Shown: one piece after another, positions 11,420 through 23,371 of the stretch
Numbering within the stretch: position 1 is the first letter of the stretch
Layout of the letters: every line of letters starts with the position of its first letter
From: Trema orientale
Lineage: Eukaryota > Streptophyta > Magnoliopsida > Rosales > Cannabaceae
Assembly: GCA_002914845.1 (NCBI GenBank)
Contig: JXTC01000684.1
Coordinates: 10,534-74,533 of the forward strand
Length of the DNA: 64,000 nt
Direction of reading: 5' to 3'
Translations under genes and position numbers: made by a program
The notes under the pieces: generated by a model
Seen by the model: the letters and a program-made list of their open reading frames with translations, nothing else
What the model was told of the DNA's origin: nothing
Databases searched by the model: none

Positions 11420-13425
11420 AGGCCTAAGGAGAAAGGAAGAAAAAAGGTAAAAAATATTCTAAGTGTGTACTAAGAAGACAAAACAAGCAGTAAAGAGGGA
11501 GAAGAGTACTTACCCCCAAGATGCTGCGACTGATAGATGAGGCAAACCCCATTGTGTCTAACCACTTCGAGGCCAAGAGGCAGGCCTCGGTATAATGGTG
11601 GCTCATTCTGTTCACGAATGGCCGAAGGTAAGACTTGTCAGAAGAGGTTGCCAAAGTTGGAGGGGAGCAGGAGACTCCTGAGAAGCTAAGGGAGGAACCC
11701 CCTCACCATAAGGAGCCTTGGTGCTCTCAGAGGTCAAGGGTGGACCTTGAGCCCGAGGGCTCTCTCCTTGAGAAGGAGGGGTCGCACCAGACTTTGCTCT
11801 CTTAGAAGCAAATTGCTGAAGCAGCGAGCCCCCAGCACGCCTCTTCAAAGAAGGAGGGGTACCAGGCCTAGGCTGTGGGGGCGGTGTGATGCGATGGGGG
11901 AAGACGTGAAGTACGCTCGTAGCTGAAAGCTCTGGAACTACCGAGCATTTGACTCGAGGACTATCTCCCACCCGGGGGCACTCCTCTTACTCCCGAGGCC
12001 TATTACGATGGCGGTTAGACTTTTTCATGGTCTGATTTTTGTGATTCCTCTCTTTCCATTGGCCGGAAGATGTCATCCCTACACCAAAAGACAAGTAAAC
12101 ATTAATGTCCCAAGAGGCCAATCTAAAAGAAAAATTATGAGAAAAATAAACCTAAGACTAAGCCATGAGGAGACGCGGTGCTAGAACTCGGAATCTGGGG
12201 AATCACGGCCTCACGAATAGCAGCAAGACTCTCCTCCATATTGGGGATCATGTCATCGACCTCGGGTTGGATGAGTCGAGTAGCCTCCTCAGCAAGGGGT
12301 TCAAGGCAAGGTACGGGTGCTACCCCACTGACGCCACGTCAGGAGGCCTTTGAAGTGGTGCTCTTTCAGGTCCATCGCGAGGACGGTCTTCAAGTTAAAG
12401 TGCTCAGCCTCCTTGAGTGCTGGACACTGCCTCCTCTCAGGCCTGCCCTCGAGGTTGCGAAAGTTCACTGGGACCCGAGGCTGCCCCAGGGGTACTCTCC
12501 CGAAAGAGAACTCCACGTGATCGCACTGTACCAAGAAGCCTCCAGCGCCAGCCCTTATTCGAGGAGAGGACCTTCTCGATGATCTTATGTCTCCANATGC
12601 TAGGAGACCTCTAGATGTTGAAGTCGGAAACAGAAAGGTCTTGAAGCCCAGCCTTCGTCTAGAGGACAAAACACCCTACGAGGGTCCTCAGCACGTTAGG
12701 GGAGAGTTGCCCCAAAGGGATTCCCCAGTCGACAAGACACACGCAGAGGAGAGGGTGCAAGAGAAAGCACAGCCTTGCGGCAAAGAACCTCTGGTCCGAA
12801 GCCATCCACCCCTCAAGAGGGGCACTTAGTCGTTCCTCTTCATACCGAACCCTCATTTGCATTCCTGAGGGTATGTGAAAATCCCTACGATTCCTATTGA
12901 GAGTTCTCAAAGTAACTATGCTAGCCACGTCATCAGCCCCAAACTCGTTGTCTGAGTCCGCCAAGAAGGCATCACTGGCCTCACAGCCTGAGGCCTCGGG
13001 TCCATCCTCACCTTCTTCGTTCACCCCTGAAGATGAGGATGAGGTCTATGAGACCTCTGCCGGCTCTCGAGGCTGGCCCTCAGGGTCAACACTTCGATAC
13101 ATATCTGGAGAGGGCGAACCTCCGTCTGGGGCATCTTGGCCAGTTTCTGCCTCGGGGGGGTCGAGGTCTATCGGCACTCGATGCCTCACCTGGGTTATCA
13201 TGACCTCAGGTTCCTCCTCTTCTGAGAGCCTGAGGTCTCGCAAGACATCCCTTGTAGACGATGAAGTACTACTACTGCTCGCCGCTACCTCGATTCTTTC
13301 ATGGTCTCCATGATTCGCCATGAAAGCCGTTCGAAAAGAAACCCACAAATAGAAGCAAGGAAGAAAAGTAAAGGTGATAAAGAGGAAATACTCATTGAAA
13401 TGGGCAGTGGGTGAACGGAGCAAAG
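11420..13425 (-). pseudogene. Antisense extra-ORF region of the Tat-like element
   Basis: Several open blocks lie on the strand opposite to pol. One near 13050-13320 starts MANHGDHERIEV and is acidic and serine-rich. One near 12660-13020 contains LSAPLEGWMASDQRFFAARL and the block IPLGQLSPNVLRTLVG. The latter matches, from memory, the gag/transposon-like protein of antisense ORFs in Retand-type elements (Steinbauerova and colleagues). A further proline- and serine-rich block lies near 11610-11970. The family is known to splice such transcripts. The function of this protein is unknown. Treated as part of the fossil. Confidence 0.6.
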
Positions 13426-13554
13426 CTCGAAAACAGAGAAAAAATAGCCTAGGATAGCTGGAGTGTGAAGAGTCACGGAGGACGAAGAAAGAATTGAATC
13501 GAAGTAAAAGCTTGAAAGTGCAGAAGAAAAATGGAGAAGAAGAGCAACAGAAGG

Positions 13555-13562
13555 GTATTTAT
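13555..13562 (-). promoter_or_regulatory. TATA-like box for the antisense ORF region
   Basis: TATAAATA on the minus strand, about 235 bp upstream of the likely MANHGD start at 13321 and about 130 bp upstream of the furthest-upstream ATG of that frame (13423). It suggests that the antisense unit has its own promoter next to the 3' LTR. Inferred from sequence only. Confidence 0.45.
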
Positions 13563-13983
13563 AGGACCAATGAATGAGTCAATCGTAGCTGTGCGATTAA
13601 TCCAACGGCTAAGAATACCCAGAAGGTAAAGAATCGCGTCTGAAAGTACGAAGTGCCTCGGGGTTGATCCAAGCTGTTACTTTCAAAACTAACGGCCCAG
13701 ATCAAAATTAACCATCCTAGGCTGACGTCACTACCCCTACAGTCGGGTGGCTGTCGCACGCCTAAGAGCCACGTGCCTAACGGCGGATGGTTGATACCGA
13801 GGGGTTGCCATAAATGCATCTGCCCTCGTTCTACACACCCGGCCAACATCTAGGACTATGTGACGGCTCATAACTTCATATCGAAACCTTTTTTGACCTC
13901 GGGTCTAATCACCTCGATGGCCAAGACCAAGAGACCTCGCCCCAAGAAGCCCGACGATCAAGACGAGACTTGATGCTTCGAGC

Positions 13984-13995
13984 TTAGGGGGCAAC
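13984..13995 (+). promoter_or_regulatory. Polypurine tract of the gypsy element
   Basis: TTAGGGGGCAAC immediately precedes the LTR start, the usual position and style of the plus-strand primer in Tat-like elements. Confidence 0.7.
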
Positions 13996-14922
13996 TATTG
14001 TGGGTGATTTTCATCGCCAAGTATAAGACCCAAGGGCAAAGGGAAAAATTCGGGTGGAGACCCCGAGCCCGAAAAGGGATGTGAAAGAAGGCTGTCAAAC
14101 CTCTACCAAGAGGGTGATCTGGCTTCGCGACTAAGAGGGCAGTCTCTATACCAGGGTTGTCTAACCTCTACAAAGAGGGCTGCCTGACCTCTACTAAGAA
14201 GGCTGTCAGACCCCTACCAAGAGGGCTGTCTAATCCTGTGACCAAGAGGCCTGCTTAGTCTCAAGGCGGGACAGCCAGATGTCTCGATGCACCTCGAGAG
14301 TCGTAGACTCCTCGATCACTGACTCAGACCGTCAACAGCCCATAACCGCTCTGAACCCCATAAGTATGGGCTATGCCTACACCCACACCTCTGACAGCCA
14401 TTAGTGGCCTTCGACCTAGGGTGTGGGAATATGAGGATAGATCGGTGATTAAAGCACCACGGCTGTATGGTTCGTATATTAAATACACAAGGATCGAGGG
14501 CTAGGGGGACACACTCTCTTCCCAACATGATCCAATGGCACTGATGAGCTCTGAAGTTTGCCTATATAAAGGTGGCCAATCGCCATGCCAAAGGGGCCTG
14601 AGACTGGCAGGTCGAAACTCTACCATTCTCTCTCCTCATTTACATCTCTCTCCTTAATTGTTCTCCACCAGAAACTATCTTTTACTAAAACTCCAATTGC
14701 TAACTTAAGCTTCGGAGACTATTCGGTAGATACCACGCCGGTGCCTAGCACCCCCCTATTACTACCTCGGGACCCTGAGGCCAGGAAAAAGGGTAACTCC
14801 ACACTCATAGGTTCGAACCAAGCCTGCAGAGTGGGAGTTTTGACCCAGTTTTTATTAACGACTGGTAATAAGTTTTGCTCCCACACTCCCTTATCGTGTC
14901 GGGACGAAATTTTGCACCAACA
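13996..14922 (+). repeat. 3' LTR of the Tat-like gypsy element
   Basis: About 927 bp, beginning TATTGTGGGTGATTTTC after the purine tract and ending ACGAAATTTTGCACCAACA, a typical plant gypsy LTR end. A TATATAAAGG box at about 14563 fits a promoter within the LTR. Internal short repeats occupy 14084-14250. Confidence 0.8.
14084..14250 (+). repeat. Imperfect tandem repeats in the gypsy LTR
   Basis: Five or so imperfect units of about 30-34 bp built on GGCTGTCAGACCTCTACCAA followed by GAG, upstream of the LTR promoter. Such U3 repeats are common and may bind regulators. Confidence 0.75.
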
Positions 14923-15059
14923 TTACCTAAAAACTAATGTGTTTGTAGTTCCAGGCAATAAATTATTTTTGCTTTTAATAGATAATTTGAAATAATAAAT
15001 GTTTCCTGATAATGCAAAGAAGAAAGAAATATATAAAAATAACAAAAAATATTTAAATT

Positions 15060-15161
15060 TTGACATATGAAAATAAATAATATAGGATATTTTGGGGCCT
15101 TCTTATTATTGGGGGCTCTTAAGCAATTGCTTAACTGGCCTAAAGGGAGAGCCGGTACTGT
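15060..15161. mobile_element. Possible hAT-type DNA transposon end
   Basis: The sequence GGGGGCTCTTAAGCAATTGC, then TTAACTGGCCTAAAGG, then GAGAGCCGGTACTG resembles the terminus of plant hAT elements whose end reads CAGGGCCGGCTCT in the other direction. No partner end was found, so it is probably a remnant cut by the gypsy insertion. Confidence 0.35.
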
Positions 15162-15326
15162 ATATAATTATGTTATTATATTAAGTATCACATTATTTTA
15201 TTAATTTAGCTTATACATTTGCACCACCATTCATTCTCATGTCTATAGACGCATGTGTTAGACTTTCTCTCTCAGTCTCTTCTCTCGTACATGCACACAC
15301 ACACACATATATATGTATATATATAT

Positions 15327-15580
15327 GGAGAAGGTTTCAATGGTTACATTTCCATGTGTAACCATCATTAAAATGCGTGTAATAATAAATTTATTATTTA
15401 AATTAGGGTACTACTAAGTTGACTTTCTAAAAAAATTTTATAATATCAATGCCAATTAATTACAATAAATTTTGTTGCCCAACTACTAATGTAATTAAAA
15501 CCGTTAGATTTTCATCCAACGGCTAAAAAAACAGTAACCATCGATGGGTAAATATAGCAGTAACCATTGAAACCTCACCC
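15327..15580. mobile_element. MITE, family B copy 2
   Basis: It begins GGAGAAGGTTTCAATGGTTAC and ends AACCATTGAAACCTCACCC; the ends are inverted repeats. It is inserted in (TA)n. Same family as 7813-8016. Confidence 0.75.
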
Positions 15581-15737
15581 ATATATATATATATACTTGT
15601 ACTATCAGTATTATTAGCGTCACATCTTGCACATTATAAGCGATCTTTAGGTATTGAGCTACTCTTCACACATTTTGTACTTGACCTGTAGTAAAAGTCT
15701 GAGGTATTGTGCTCTCTACTGTTATATATATATATAT

Positions 15738-15960
15738 GGGCACCAATCCAGTAGGTTCTTTTTTTTTTTACCTATCTATAGGTATTATTTTGGCTAATTA
15801 AAATTAGTTACGCACGTCTTTTTATGGTAAAAGGAAGAAAGAGAAAAGTATTAAATAATTTATATTTATTTTTATTATTATTATTTTTTCAACTACTCAA
15901 ATTATGGTAGCTATTAGAACAATACTCCAATGGCTAAAATAAATACCTTATACTTATATA
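15738..15960. mobile_element. MITE, family A copy 1
   Basis: Begins GGGCACCAATCCAGTAGG. The interior (ACCTATCTATAGGTATTATT, then CTACTCAAATTATGGTAG) matches five other copies in the window. The right end is degraded into (TA)n. Confidence 0.65.
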
Positions 15961-16987
15961 TGTATATATATATATCCTATATCTCTGTGACTTGGCGGAT
16001 AATTCGAATTGCTACTTTACGTGCAATTAGTTACTGTTGCCCCTTTCCCTGTGAAGTAATCAGTATTGCTTCTTTGAGTGGAATTAGTTACTTTACTTCC
16101 ATTTTTAATTATTGTACACATTTATTTAATGATCTGTGTTATTTTCTCTCGCAACTGGTCATATTGCTTTATTTAAATTCCAACAATTTAGATTCAGTTA
16201 TTTAATATATTGTCCTTTTCTGATGATATAGCCGTCCTACCACATCATAATTCTAACCCCTCTAATCTAACTCCAACTGGCACTATGGTCAATCAATTCG
16301 CCTCTGTCAGTTTCTAACTTTTTAAATTCTCCATTTTATATATTGCTATTTATTACATTAATAACGAGTCATCCCTGCAACCGCTTCTCAGGTTAAGGCA
16401 CGTGAGATATGTCATTTTCTATCGTGATCGCCTATCCTGCTCTGACACGTGGCAAATATTGTGATGATCTTATTCTCATGAACACTAAGTGAATTATCCT
16501 TACAACTGCCAATCCTATCAAGACATGTGGGAAGAGTTGTTCTCATTGCAACTGCCTATTTTTTTTTGGACATATGAAAGTATTGTGATGATCCTTTCTG
16601 CTGTGCATTCTAACGATCTAATCCAATCTCTCTCTGTTTTATTTTAATTAAGTATAGGTCTTCGTAATTAATTAAGAGCACAAGTTTCCACTCCGAACAG
16701 TAGATAACTAAAAAATGTTAAAATTTATGAAAAAAAATAACAAAATCACACCAACATTTATGTCAGAATAAATAATAGTGGCACATAACTAAATTTCAAG
16801 AAAATATTTCATACTTATCAAATTATAAGATATTAAATCTAAAATAAAAAAGAAGAAAGAAAATAGGAGAAGAAAATATGGTAATGAACATAAATTAAAA
16901 TGGAATATTCTTTTTCATTCCATAATTATACAATAAAATGATTCCAAATACTTACACTAAAAAGATTATTCCAAAACTTAATATTAG
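15961..16987. other. AT-rich intergenic DNA, no gene seen
   Basis: Contains a less AT-rich stretch at about 16230-16640 in which short phrases of the type 'tgatgatc..attctc' recur. No protein or RNA gene was recognised. Confidence 0.4.
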
Positions 16988-17185
16988 GATAAATATCCAT
17001 ACTAGTTTACCAAAAATTTTATACGAATACATATGGCAAGTAAGTTGTCACTATTTAATTGCTATATCTAAACTTACCACAAATGAATTTAATAATATTC
17101 TCCAATTGAACAGTGGCAATTCACTTATCACATGTGTTAGTATTAAAAATTTGATAAATTATTTGGGATACCTCTAGCATTATCC
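16988..17185. mobile_element. MITE-like repeat, family D copy 1
   Basis: Runs from GGATAAATATCCATACTAG to CCTCTAGCATTATCC, with loosely inverted ends. It shares the interior order (ACCAAAAATTTTATAC, TTGTCACTATTTAATTG, AAAAATTTGATAAATTATT) with the two copies at 50143-50548. Confidence 0.5.
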
Positions 17186-18098
17186 AAACCGTCTTTTTTT
17201 TTTCCCCTTGAAAAACCAAAACAAGGCTTCGTACACCGTATTTTACAAAAAGCTTGCCCTAAACACGTATAACATCTGATGTCTTTTTTCACTTTGTGAC
17301 AATTGAAGCCACCCAGACACTAACTGGGCTTTTCTTTTTCTTTTTTTTTTTTTTTCAATGAGGCGAGTCCAACCATTAAGATAACTTCAGCTTAAAGCCT
17401 TACAGAAATAGGAAAAGTAGAAAAATACCTATTTTTTTAAAAGTATATTTACATAGATACTGATCATTTTTTAATTTAATAATGTTTTTAATAGGTAATT
17501 ATTTATACTATAAATGTATATTGCACGTATTTTACACATGAAATGCATACCTAAAAACGTTGATAAAACTCCTTCAAGAAAAAAGTATGAAACTATTAAA
17601 ATAAAAAAGAAGGTATTGGTGAAATAAACACGGCAAAAAGGGGATATAGAGCCGAAATAGGAGAAGTACATAAAGACCCATTTTTAAGCATATTGACATA
17701 GATAACCATTTTTTTATTTTTAATAGATTCATAACTCATTTTTTGTACAAATGTTTACCATGTGTATTTTATAAATGAAGTGTATACTTATGTTAGATTC
17801 ATACTCGTTTTTGTAGAAATGTATACCGCATATATTTTATACATTACATGTATAAAATACATGTGGCATATATATATATATATTATATATTTCATGTAAA
17901 GAAAGGATTCTAGAAGATATATATTTAAATGTATATATATAACAATATGTACTCCACACATAAAAACTATTAAAATGAAAAACTAGATATTGGTGAAATA
18001 TAAGCGAAATAAATGGGTTGGGCCTAAATTTCACAGACTACATTTCACTATAGAAATTAATTTTGAGTTTCTAACACTTATACCTACAAAAACCGAAA
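17186..18098. other. AT-rich intergenic DNA
   Basis: No gene was seen. It contains a long T-run near 17340 and two loosely related blocks ('catagatac..atttttt', then 'catagataaccatttttt') near 17450 and 17700, suggesting an old local duplication. Confidence 0.4.
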
Positions 18099-18435
18099 CA
18101 AATTACAAAAATACGGAAGTCAAACTTTTTTCGAGTTTTCGTATGTTTTTAATTAGAAAGATATCACTTTTTAAAATATATTTAGAAAAGTACCATTTTT
18201 AAAATAGTTACTAGTTACTGGTTTCTGGAAACTGGTTACTGGTTACAAGTTATATACTAGTTATAAATATCTTTGGTTACTAGTTACCAATTTCCAGAAA
18301 CCGGTTATCAGAAACTAGTTACTATTTTAAAAAATAATATTTTTCTAAATATTTTTTTAACAATGGTATTTTTCTAATAAAAACCGTACCGCATTTTGAA
18401 AAACACAAAACCACCGTATTTTTCAAATTCTTTTC
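18099..18435. mobile_element. Foldback MITE-like repeat, family E copy 1
   Basis: Ends are inverted repeats (AAATTACAAAAATACGGAAG against a reversed ACCGTATTTTTCAAATT). The centre is an array of GGTTACTAGTTAC-type units. A second copy is at 26789-27145 inside the haemoglobin intron, and a degraded relative lies at 33600-33845. Confidence 0.65.
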
Positions 18436-18567
18436 TTAAATACCGTATACTTTCTAATTTCCCCATTAATTTTAGCCTTCCTTAAGTGAACTGGCACATC
18501 CCTGTAAAAGGAAAAATAGGGAAATTAGAGTGTGTCTTTTTTTTTTTTTTATATTATCTTAATATGG

Positions 18568-20520
18568 GTAAATGATACTATTGGTCCCCCAATATTTTAT
18601 ATGTTTGGCATATTGATCACAAACTTTTCTCTTTTGGCTTTTAAGTACCTAACATTTTTTTTTGTTGGCACTATTAGGTTTTTTGGCATATTCCACTCAA
18701 AATTGTGTTAGATTTTATTTGAATGTGAGAAATTTTGCACCATTGATCTTTATTATTCCAATTATTTAGTAATTTGGTCCCTAATATTTTTTCAGACATT
18801 TATCTCTCCAATTAATAATATTATATTCACCAGTCTTTTGAAAATATTATCTAAAACAACTGTTTAGAGACCATATGAAATTGTAGAGTAGTAGGAGAAC
18901 CATATGAAATATTATTTTAGCCAAGGAATAATTATTTTGAAATATTATTTTTTTACTTGTGATACTATCAAATATTGTTGTCTAAACAAATTTCTGCTAA
19001 GTTAAATTTCAAAGGCAGATATTAAAAAAAAAAATTTATTTGAGAATCAAATTAAAAAAAAAAATAAAACGTACAATAAGTAGTAGAAGATTAGAGATCA
19101 ATGGTGCGGAATTTCTCTTTCAAATAGCTCCTAATGGAATCTTGTATTAAAAAAACCAAAAAAAAAAAAACAAATTGCCCATAAGTTCTCTAATTCTTGC
19201 GAAAATTACCATGACTTCACCTAAAACAAAAATAATTATAGCAAATCACTTAGCAAAAGACAAAAACAAAATGAAAAAAATCTGTAAAATATCCGTACTT
19301 AGCTATATTACTTTTTATACGTAGACAATTAGTTTTTTTCTTTTTTAGAATATTCCAGAAAAAGGAAAAATCTAGAAAAATGTCCAAGTTGAGCTATATT
19401 ATTTTGTTTATATAAAAAATTAGTTAACTTTTTAAAAAACTAATTAAATCAAAATTTGATACATAAATATTAAACTTTTAGTCAAATTTGCTTAGCAGAA
19501 AAATTTGTATATGAAATATTTTTAGTTTTACAAAGGCAAGGTAATAATGTTTTGGTCCCTAAAGTTATTATAGTTTAACGTAAACTAGGTATATCCATGT
19601 AATTTTTTTTATTTTTCATTTTTTTTTTGAATTTGATTCTCAAATAAACCGTTTCTTTTATACATGTCTTTGACTTTTACTTTTTTGAGAAATTGTTTAG
19701 ACAACAGTATTAGAGAGTATCACGATTAGAAGAATAATATCTCAAAGGGTAAACTGCAAAAAAATATCCCGAAGTTAGAATATTTTGCAATTTAAACCCT
19801 GAACTTTGTACTCTGTAAAATAATATCATGAGATTAAGAATTTCTGAAAATTAATACCATGGACTGACTTTTTGACTAATTTTAGTAACGAAAAGATAAT
19901 AATATCCTCCATTAGAACTAAATTAGTTCTTATTATACTCATTAATTTTGAAGATATTATTATCCTTTACCAGTCAAATTTATTTTAAAAGTCAACCCAT
20001 GGTATTAATTTTCAGAATTTTTTAATCTCAGGGTATTATTTTGCAGAGTCCAAACTACAGGGTTTAAAATACAGAGCACCTAAACTTCAGGATTTTTTTT
20101 TGCAGTTTACCATACTTCAAATGATTGATTCTTGGCTACACTAATTGCGTGAGAAAAGTATATGTAACTCATTGAAGTATTTTTATTTTCTCATCCTGCT
20201 CTACAATCTCATGTCATCTCTAAATAGTTATCTTGAATAACAATCTTCAAAAGATTGGTGATGCAATATTGTAAATTGTAGATATGATGCCCTCCTCCCC
20301 CCTCCTCCTCTATTCCCCCCAAAAAATAGTTAAGGACCAAATTACTAAACAATTGAAACAATAATAATCAATGGGGTAAAATGTTTCCCATTCAAATGAA
20401 ATCTAATGAAAGCTTGGATGAAATATATCAAATGAACTAACGTTGCTAACAAAAAGAAAAATTAGGTACTTAAGTACTAAAAAAAAAAAAGTTTGAGGAT
20501 TGTTATATTGGTTTTAACCA
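18568..20520. mobile_element. Foldback DNA element with about 0.5-kb arms
   Basis: The left arm (about 18568-19110) and the right arm (about 19600-20520, excluding the nested MITE) are reverse complements. For example, TTAGTAATTTGGTCCCTAAT near 18767 is mirrored near 20335, TTGTAGAGTAGTAGGAGAA near 18880 near 20200, and TTTATTTGAGAATCAAATTA near 19037 near 19630. No transposase was seen between the arms. This plan fits a non-autonomous terminal-inverted-repeat element. Confidence 0.75.
19747..20111. mobile_element. Foldback MITE nested in the right arm, family C copy 1
   Basis: Begins GGGTAAACTGCAAAAAAATA and ends TTTTTGCAGTTTACC; long inverted arms fill most of the element. Flanks read ATATCTCAAA on the left and ATACTTCAAA on the right, an imperfect 10-bp target duplication (8 of 10). 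The uninterrupted left arm of the host element lacks it. The duplication length suggests a Mutator-type MITE. Confidence 0.8.
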
Positions 20521-20975
20521 TCATGAATAGTTGACTACAAAATTGGTCTATCTCTATAAAAGACATCTAACTCATTGAAGAAGAGATTGTTACCTATTAT
20601 TGTATAGTTATCCAATCTCAACATTATATTGTATTCATGCAATTGGAAAACTAGAGCCATCCGGCCATCTATATAACAAGGGGCTCAATCACATTATTCT
20701 AGAAACCTAAGACATTGAAAACAGATACAACAAAGAACATACAATCTAGATTTCATATTGAGACTAAGCTCTCTTGTAATCCTCTATCATATTGTGGAAA
20801 AAGCACCGTAGACATATGTCATCTTTTTGGGGCTAAATCACGCTAAAGTTCTTTTCTTTTTAATTATTTACTGCAATTTTACTATTATTTATAGTCGAAT
20901 TCCGACTAGGAGATTCAATCCATCTACCGTTATAATTCATTCTTATTGAGTTATACGACTATCAAGATGGCCAGT
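20521..20975. other. Possible LTR remnant
   Basis: It contains CTCTTGTAATCCTCTATCAT, a GCACCGTAGACATATGTC block and TTTGGGGCTAAATCACG followed by CTAAAGTTCTT. This has the style of the R/U5 end of plant LTRs, but no boundaries or partner were found. Confidence 0.3.
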
Positions 20976-23340
20976 TGTCATAACCGAAAACCCAATGTCA
21001 TGATTTTTAGTAATTATAAATTGAAATAGTAATAAATGGTGATTTTTAAAATTTCAAAAAATTAAGTACTTAGAATTTTTAAGGTTTAGTCCTCAAAAGT
21101 AAGTAAATTTCAAATTAAGAAAATCCTCTCATTAATATAGATTTTTCAAGAAAATACTTCACTTAAAGTTTAGAGGAATTCCAATTAATTTATTTAGAAA
21201 CTTTTTGATAAATCATTAATTTTGATAAAGAGAGTTCAGTTTTAAATTTTAGGCCCAAAATCCAAAATAATTTACATAAAATCATTTATGATTCCAAGTA
21301 CTCAAATTTGTAGTATTGTTATTCTCATAAATCTACTTAATAAAAATAATAAACTACGCTAAATATTTAAACGAGGAAGAGAAATAAAAAAGGATATAGA
21401 CACTTACCAGGGAGTAGAAACAGAGCTATTGGCACAAGCCAAACAGCTTGTCTAACCATCGAGACCACCACCTCAAATACACAAATACCTAAAAGTGGAA
21501 GGAAGTAAGGGAGTGAGCATATAAATACTTAGTAGAGATTCAATTACAGGTTTTTTACTAATATAAATACTTACTTTCAAGGTCTTGCATGGTCAGTAAA
21601 ATATTTAAACAGTTCCCAGAAATTCAATTGAAAATATTATCCAAAGATTTAAAACTTTTAAATCATTGTAAAATATCATCTTGAATCAAATTCATTTTCC
21701 AAAGGTTCAAATATTCTAAACCGTTATAAAACATAGTCTCAAAAGAAAGTCATTTTCCAAAGGTTTAAACATTCCAAATCTTTGTAAAATAACACATCAG
21801 ATCCAGTATATATATCTATTTAAGTCAAGCACATAATAGGTAATACAATCAATGACATGTCCGAGCCACCAAAGACTAGTGACCATAAATATGCAATATA
21901 GTGTAAGCCACCCTAACTGGATAACTGCACGTGTGTACTGTGTCCAAGTCACCTAAGTTGGTAACCGCGAGTATGATATGTAGCCCGAGCATCCTAAATA
22001 AGGTACCGTAAGACTGAGCACAAAGTAGGGATACCGTAAGTCCGTTGGCCGCATAGATGTAATAAATCCATGCAATACTATATACATGACAGAAATGAGA
22101 ATATATACCACTTTTCACAAAATCATAAAACAGACCATACAATATTTTTAATTCAATCAAGTTTAGTTCTCAAAACTAAATTCTTATACAAATTAGATTT
22201 TATAAAAATTTCGGCAGCAAATAGCCGTTTTCATCAAAACTAGTAAAATTCAGTTCCTGCAGAAAATAGTTCCAAAATAAGATAATTTGGCAAGCCTCTC
22301 AGAGAGTTTGAATATCAAATTATGTCAAAACATATATAAATCACATTTTTATCAAATAATCCACAAATTTTATATTTATTTAAAATATGTAAAAATCAAA
22401 ATTAAACTCATTTAAAGATCAAGTAATTGAATCTTTACCTCAATCGAGTGACTAGATAGCGTTATGGAGCTATTGAGAGCATTTGACATCGTTTAGCGAT
22501 CGTTTGGAGGGTCGGAGGTCGTTTTCAAACTCTCAATCATTTGGTTTGAAATGCCATTTTTCTAACAGAGTCTCGAATGGAGAAATAGACATCTCCATTG
22601 AATTCCTAGCACCTTAATTAGCTAGGTTGGATATATAATTTGACTAATTCGGGCTCGGACCGAAATCCGGCCTCGTGACATGCAAAACGAGGTAAATTTG
22701 AACCGTCAGATTTCGTTTTCCACGCCGGTCACCAAACATAGTCGATATGTATATTATAATTCATGTTTTCACGAGTACATCGTAAATGAGGTTTATTTTA
22801 CGATCTAACAGTCGAATTAAAAAATCACAACACAAAACTAAATAGCTCCAAACTGTTCAACAATAGCAGATTTTAATCCGGATAATACTAAGTCAAGATA
22901 TATATACCATATGAAAGCTTGTGTCGAGAGGAATCAGATGGGACTCATTTCACGGTCGGTGCTGGTCGGAAACATCACTGGCGGTCGAAAGTCCATTTCG
23001 GTAATTTCAGCTCCCGTCGGCGATACATAACAACATATGTCTTGAAATTCTGATAGCAAGGTGGTTGGGAGGTGGCGCTTTCAATCCGACCGTTTGTAGA
23101 CGTCAATGGCAGCTGGAGGATGATGAATGGAGGAGTTGGTCACAGCTACATTTTTCGTTTTCATCGACGCTGGTAAGGTCAGGCGGCTTTGAAATTCTCC
23201 GGCGGCTGCAATGCGGTGGACATCGACCATTTTTGGAGTGGTTGCGGCAATCGTCAAGGGCTGGAGATGCTCAGACAGGTGGTGGCCATGAGTTGTAGGG
23301 GGTATCGGAGGGAGAGAGAGAGACGAGGGAGAGGAGAGAG

Positions 23341-23350
<10 letters not shown>
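20976..23350 (-). mobile_element. 2.4-kb LTR-like repeat, copy A (probable solo gypsy LTR)
   Basis: Its + strand begins TGTCATAACCGAAAACCC, the mirror of LTR ends that read GGGTTnnGTGACA, so the repeat lies on the minus strand. It is collinear over its whole length with copy B at 40788-44880. Shared blocks include AATACTTACTTTCAAGGTC, TGAATTCCTAGCACC, AATCGAGTGACTAGATA and AGATATATATACCAT. It ends in a GA-rich microsatellite. There is no coding capacity. The likely identity is a solo LTR or non-autonomous LTR element. Confidence 0.55.

Positions 23351-23371
<21 letters not shown>

Larger units (their letters stand above)
8668..14922 (+). mobile_element. Ty3/gypsy LTR retrotransposon, Tat-like, 5'-truncated and broken
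   Basis: A GC-rich island in AT-rich DNA. In + orientation it shows the end of pol (integrase), a 38-bp tandem array, a long antisense ORF region, a purine tract and one LTR. The 5' LTR, gag, protease and RT are absent. An integrase C-terminus without chromodomain, followed by tandem repeats and an antisense extra ORF, is the known plan of the Tat group (Retand, Ogre and relatives). It is broken, with the 5' half missing and several further breaks. No second LTR is present, so age cannot be estimated. Confidence 0.85.

Noticed and set aside
12165-12829. + strand frames opposite the antisense ORF blocks
   Set aside because: Shadows of the minus-strand blocks in GC-rich sequence; no retrotransposon or host domain in these frames.
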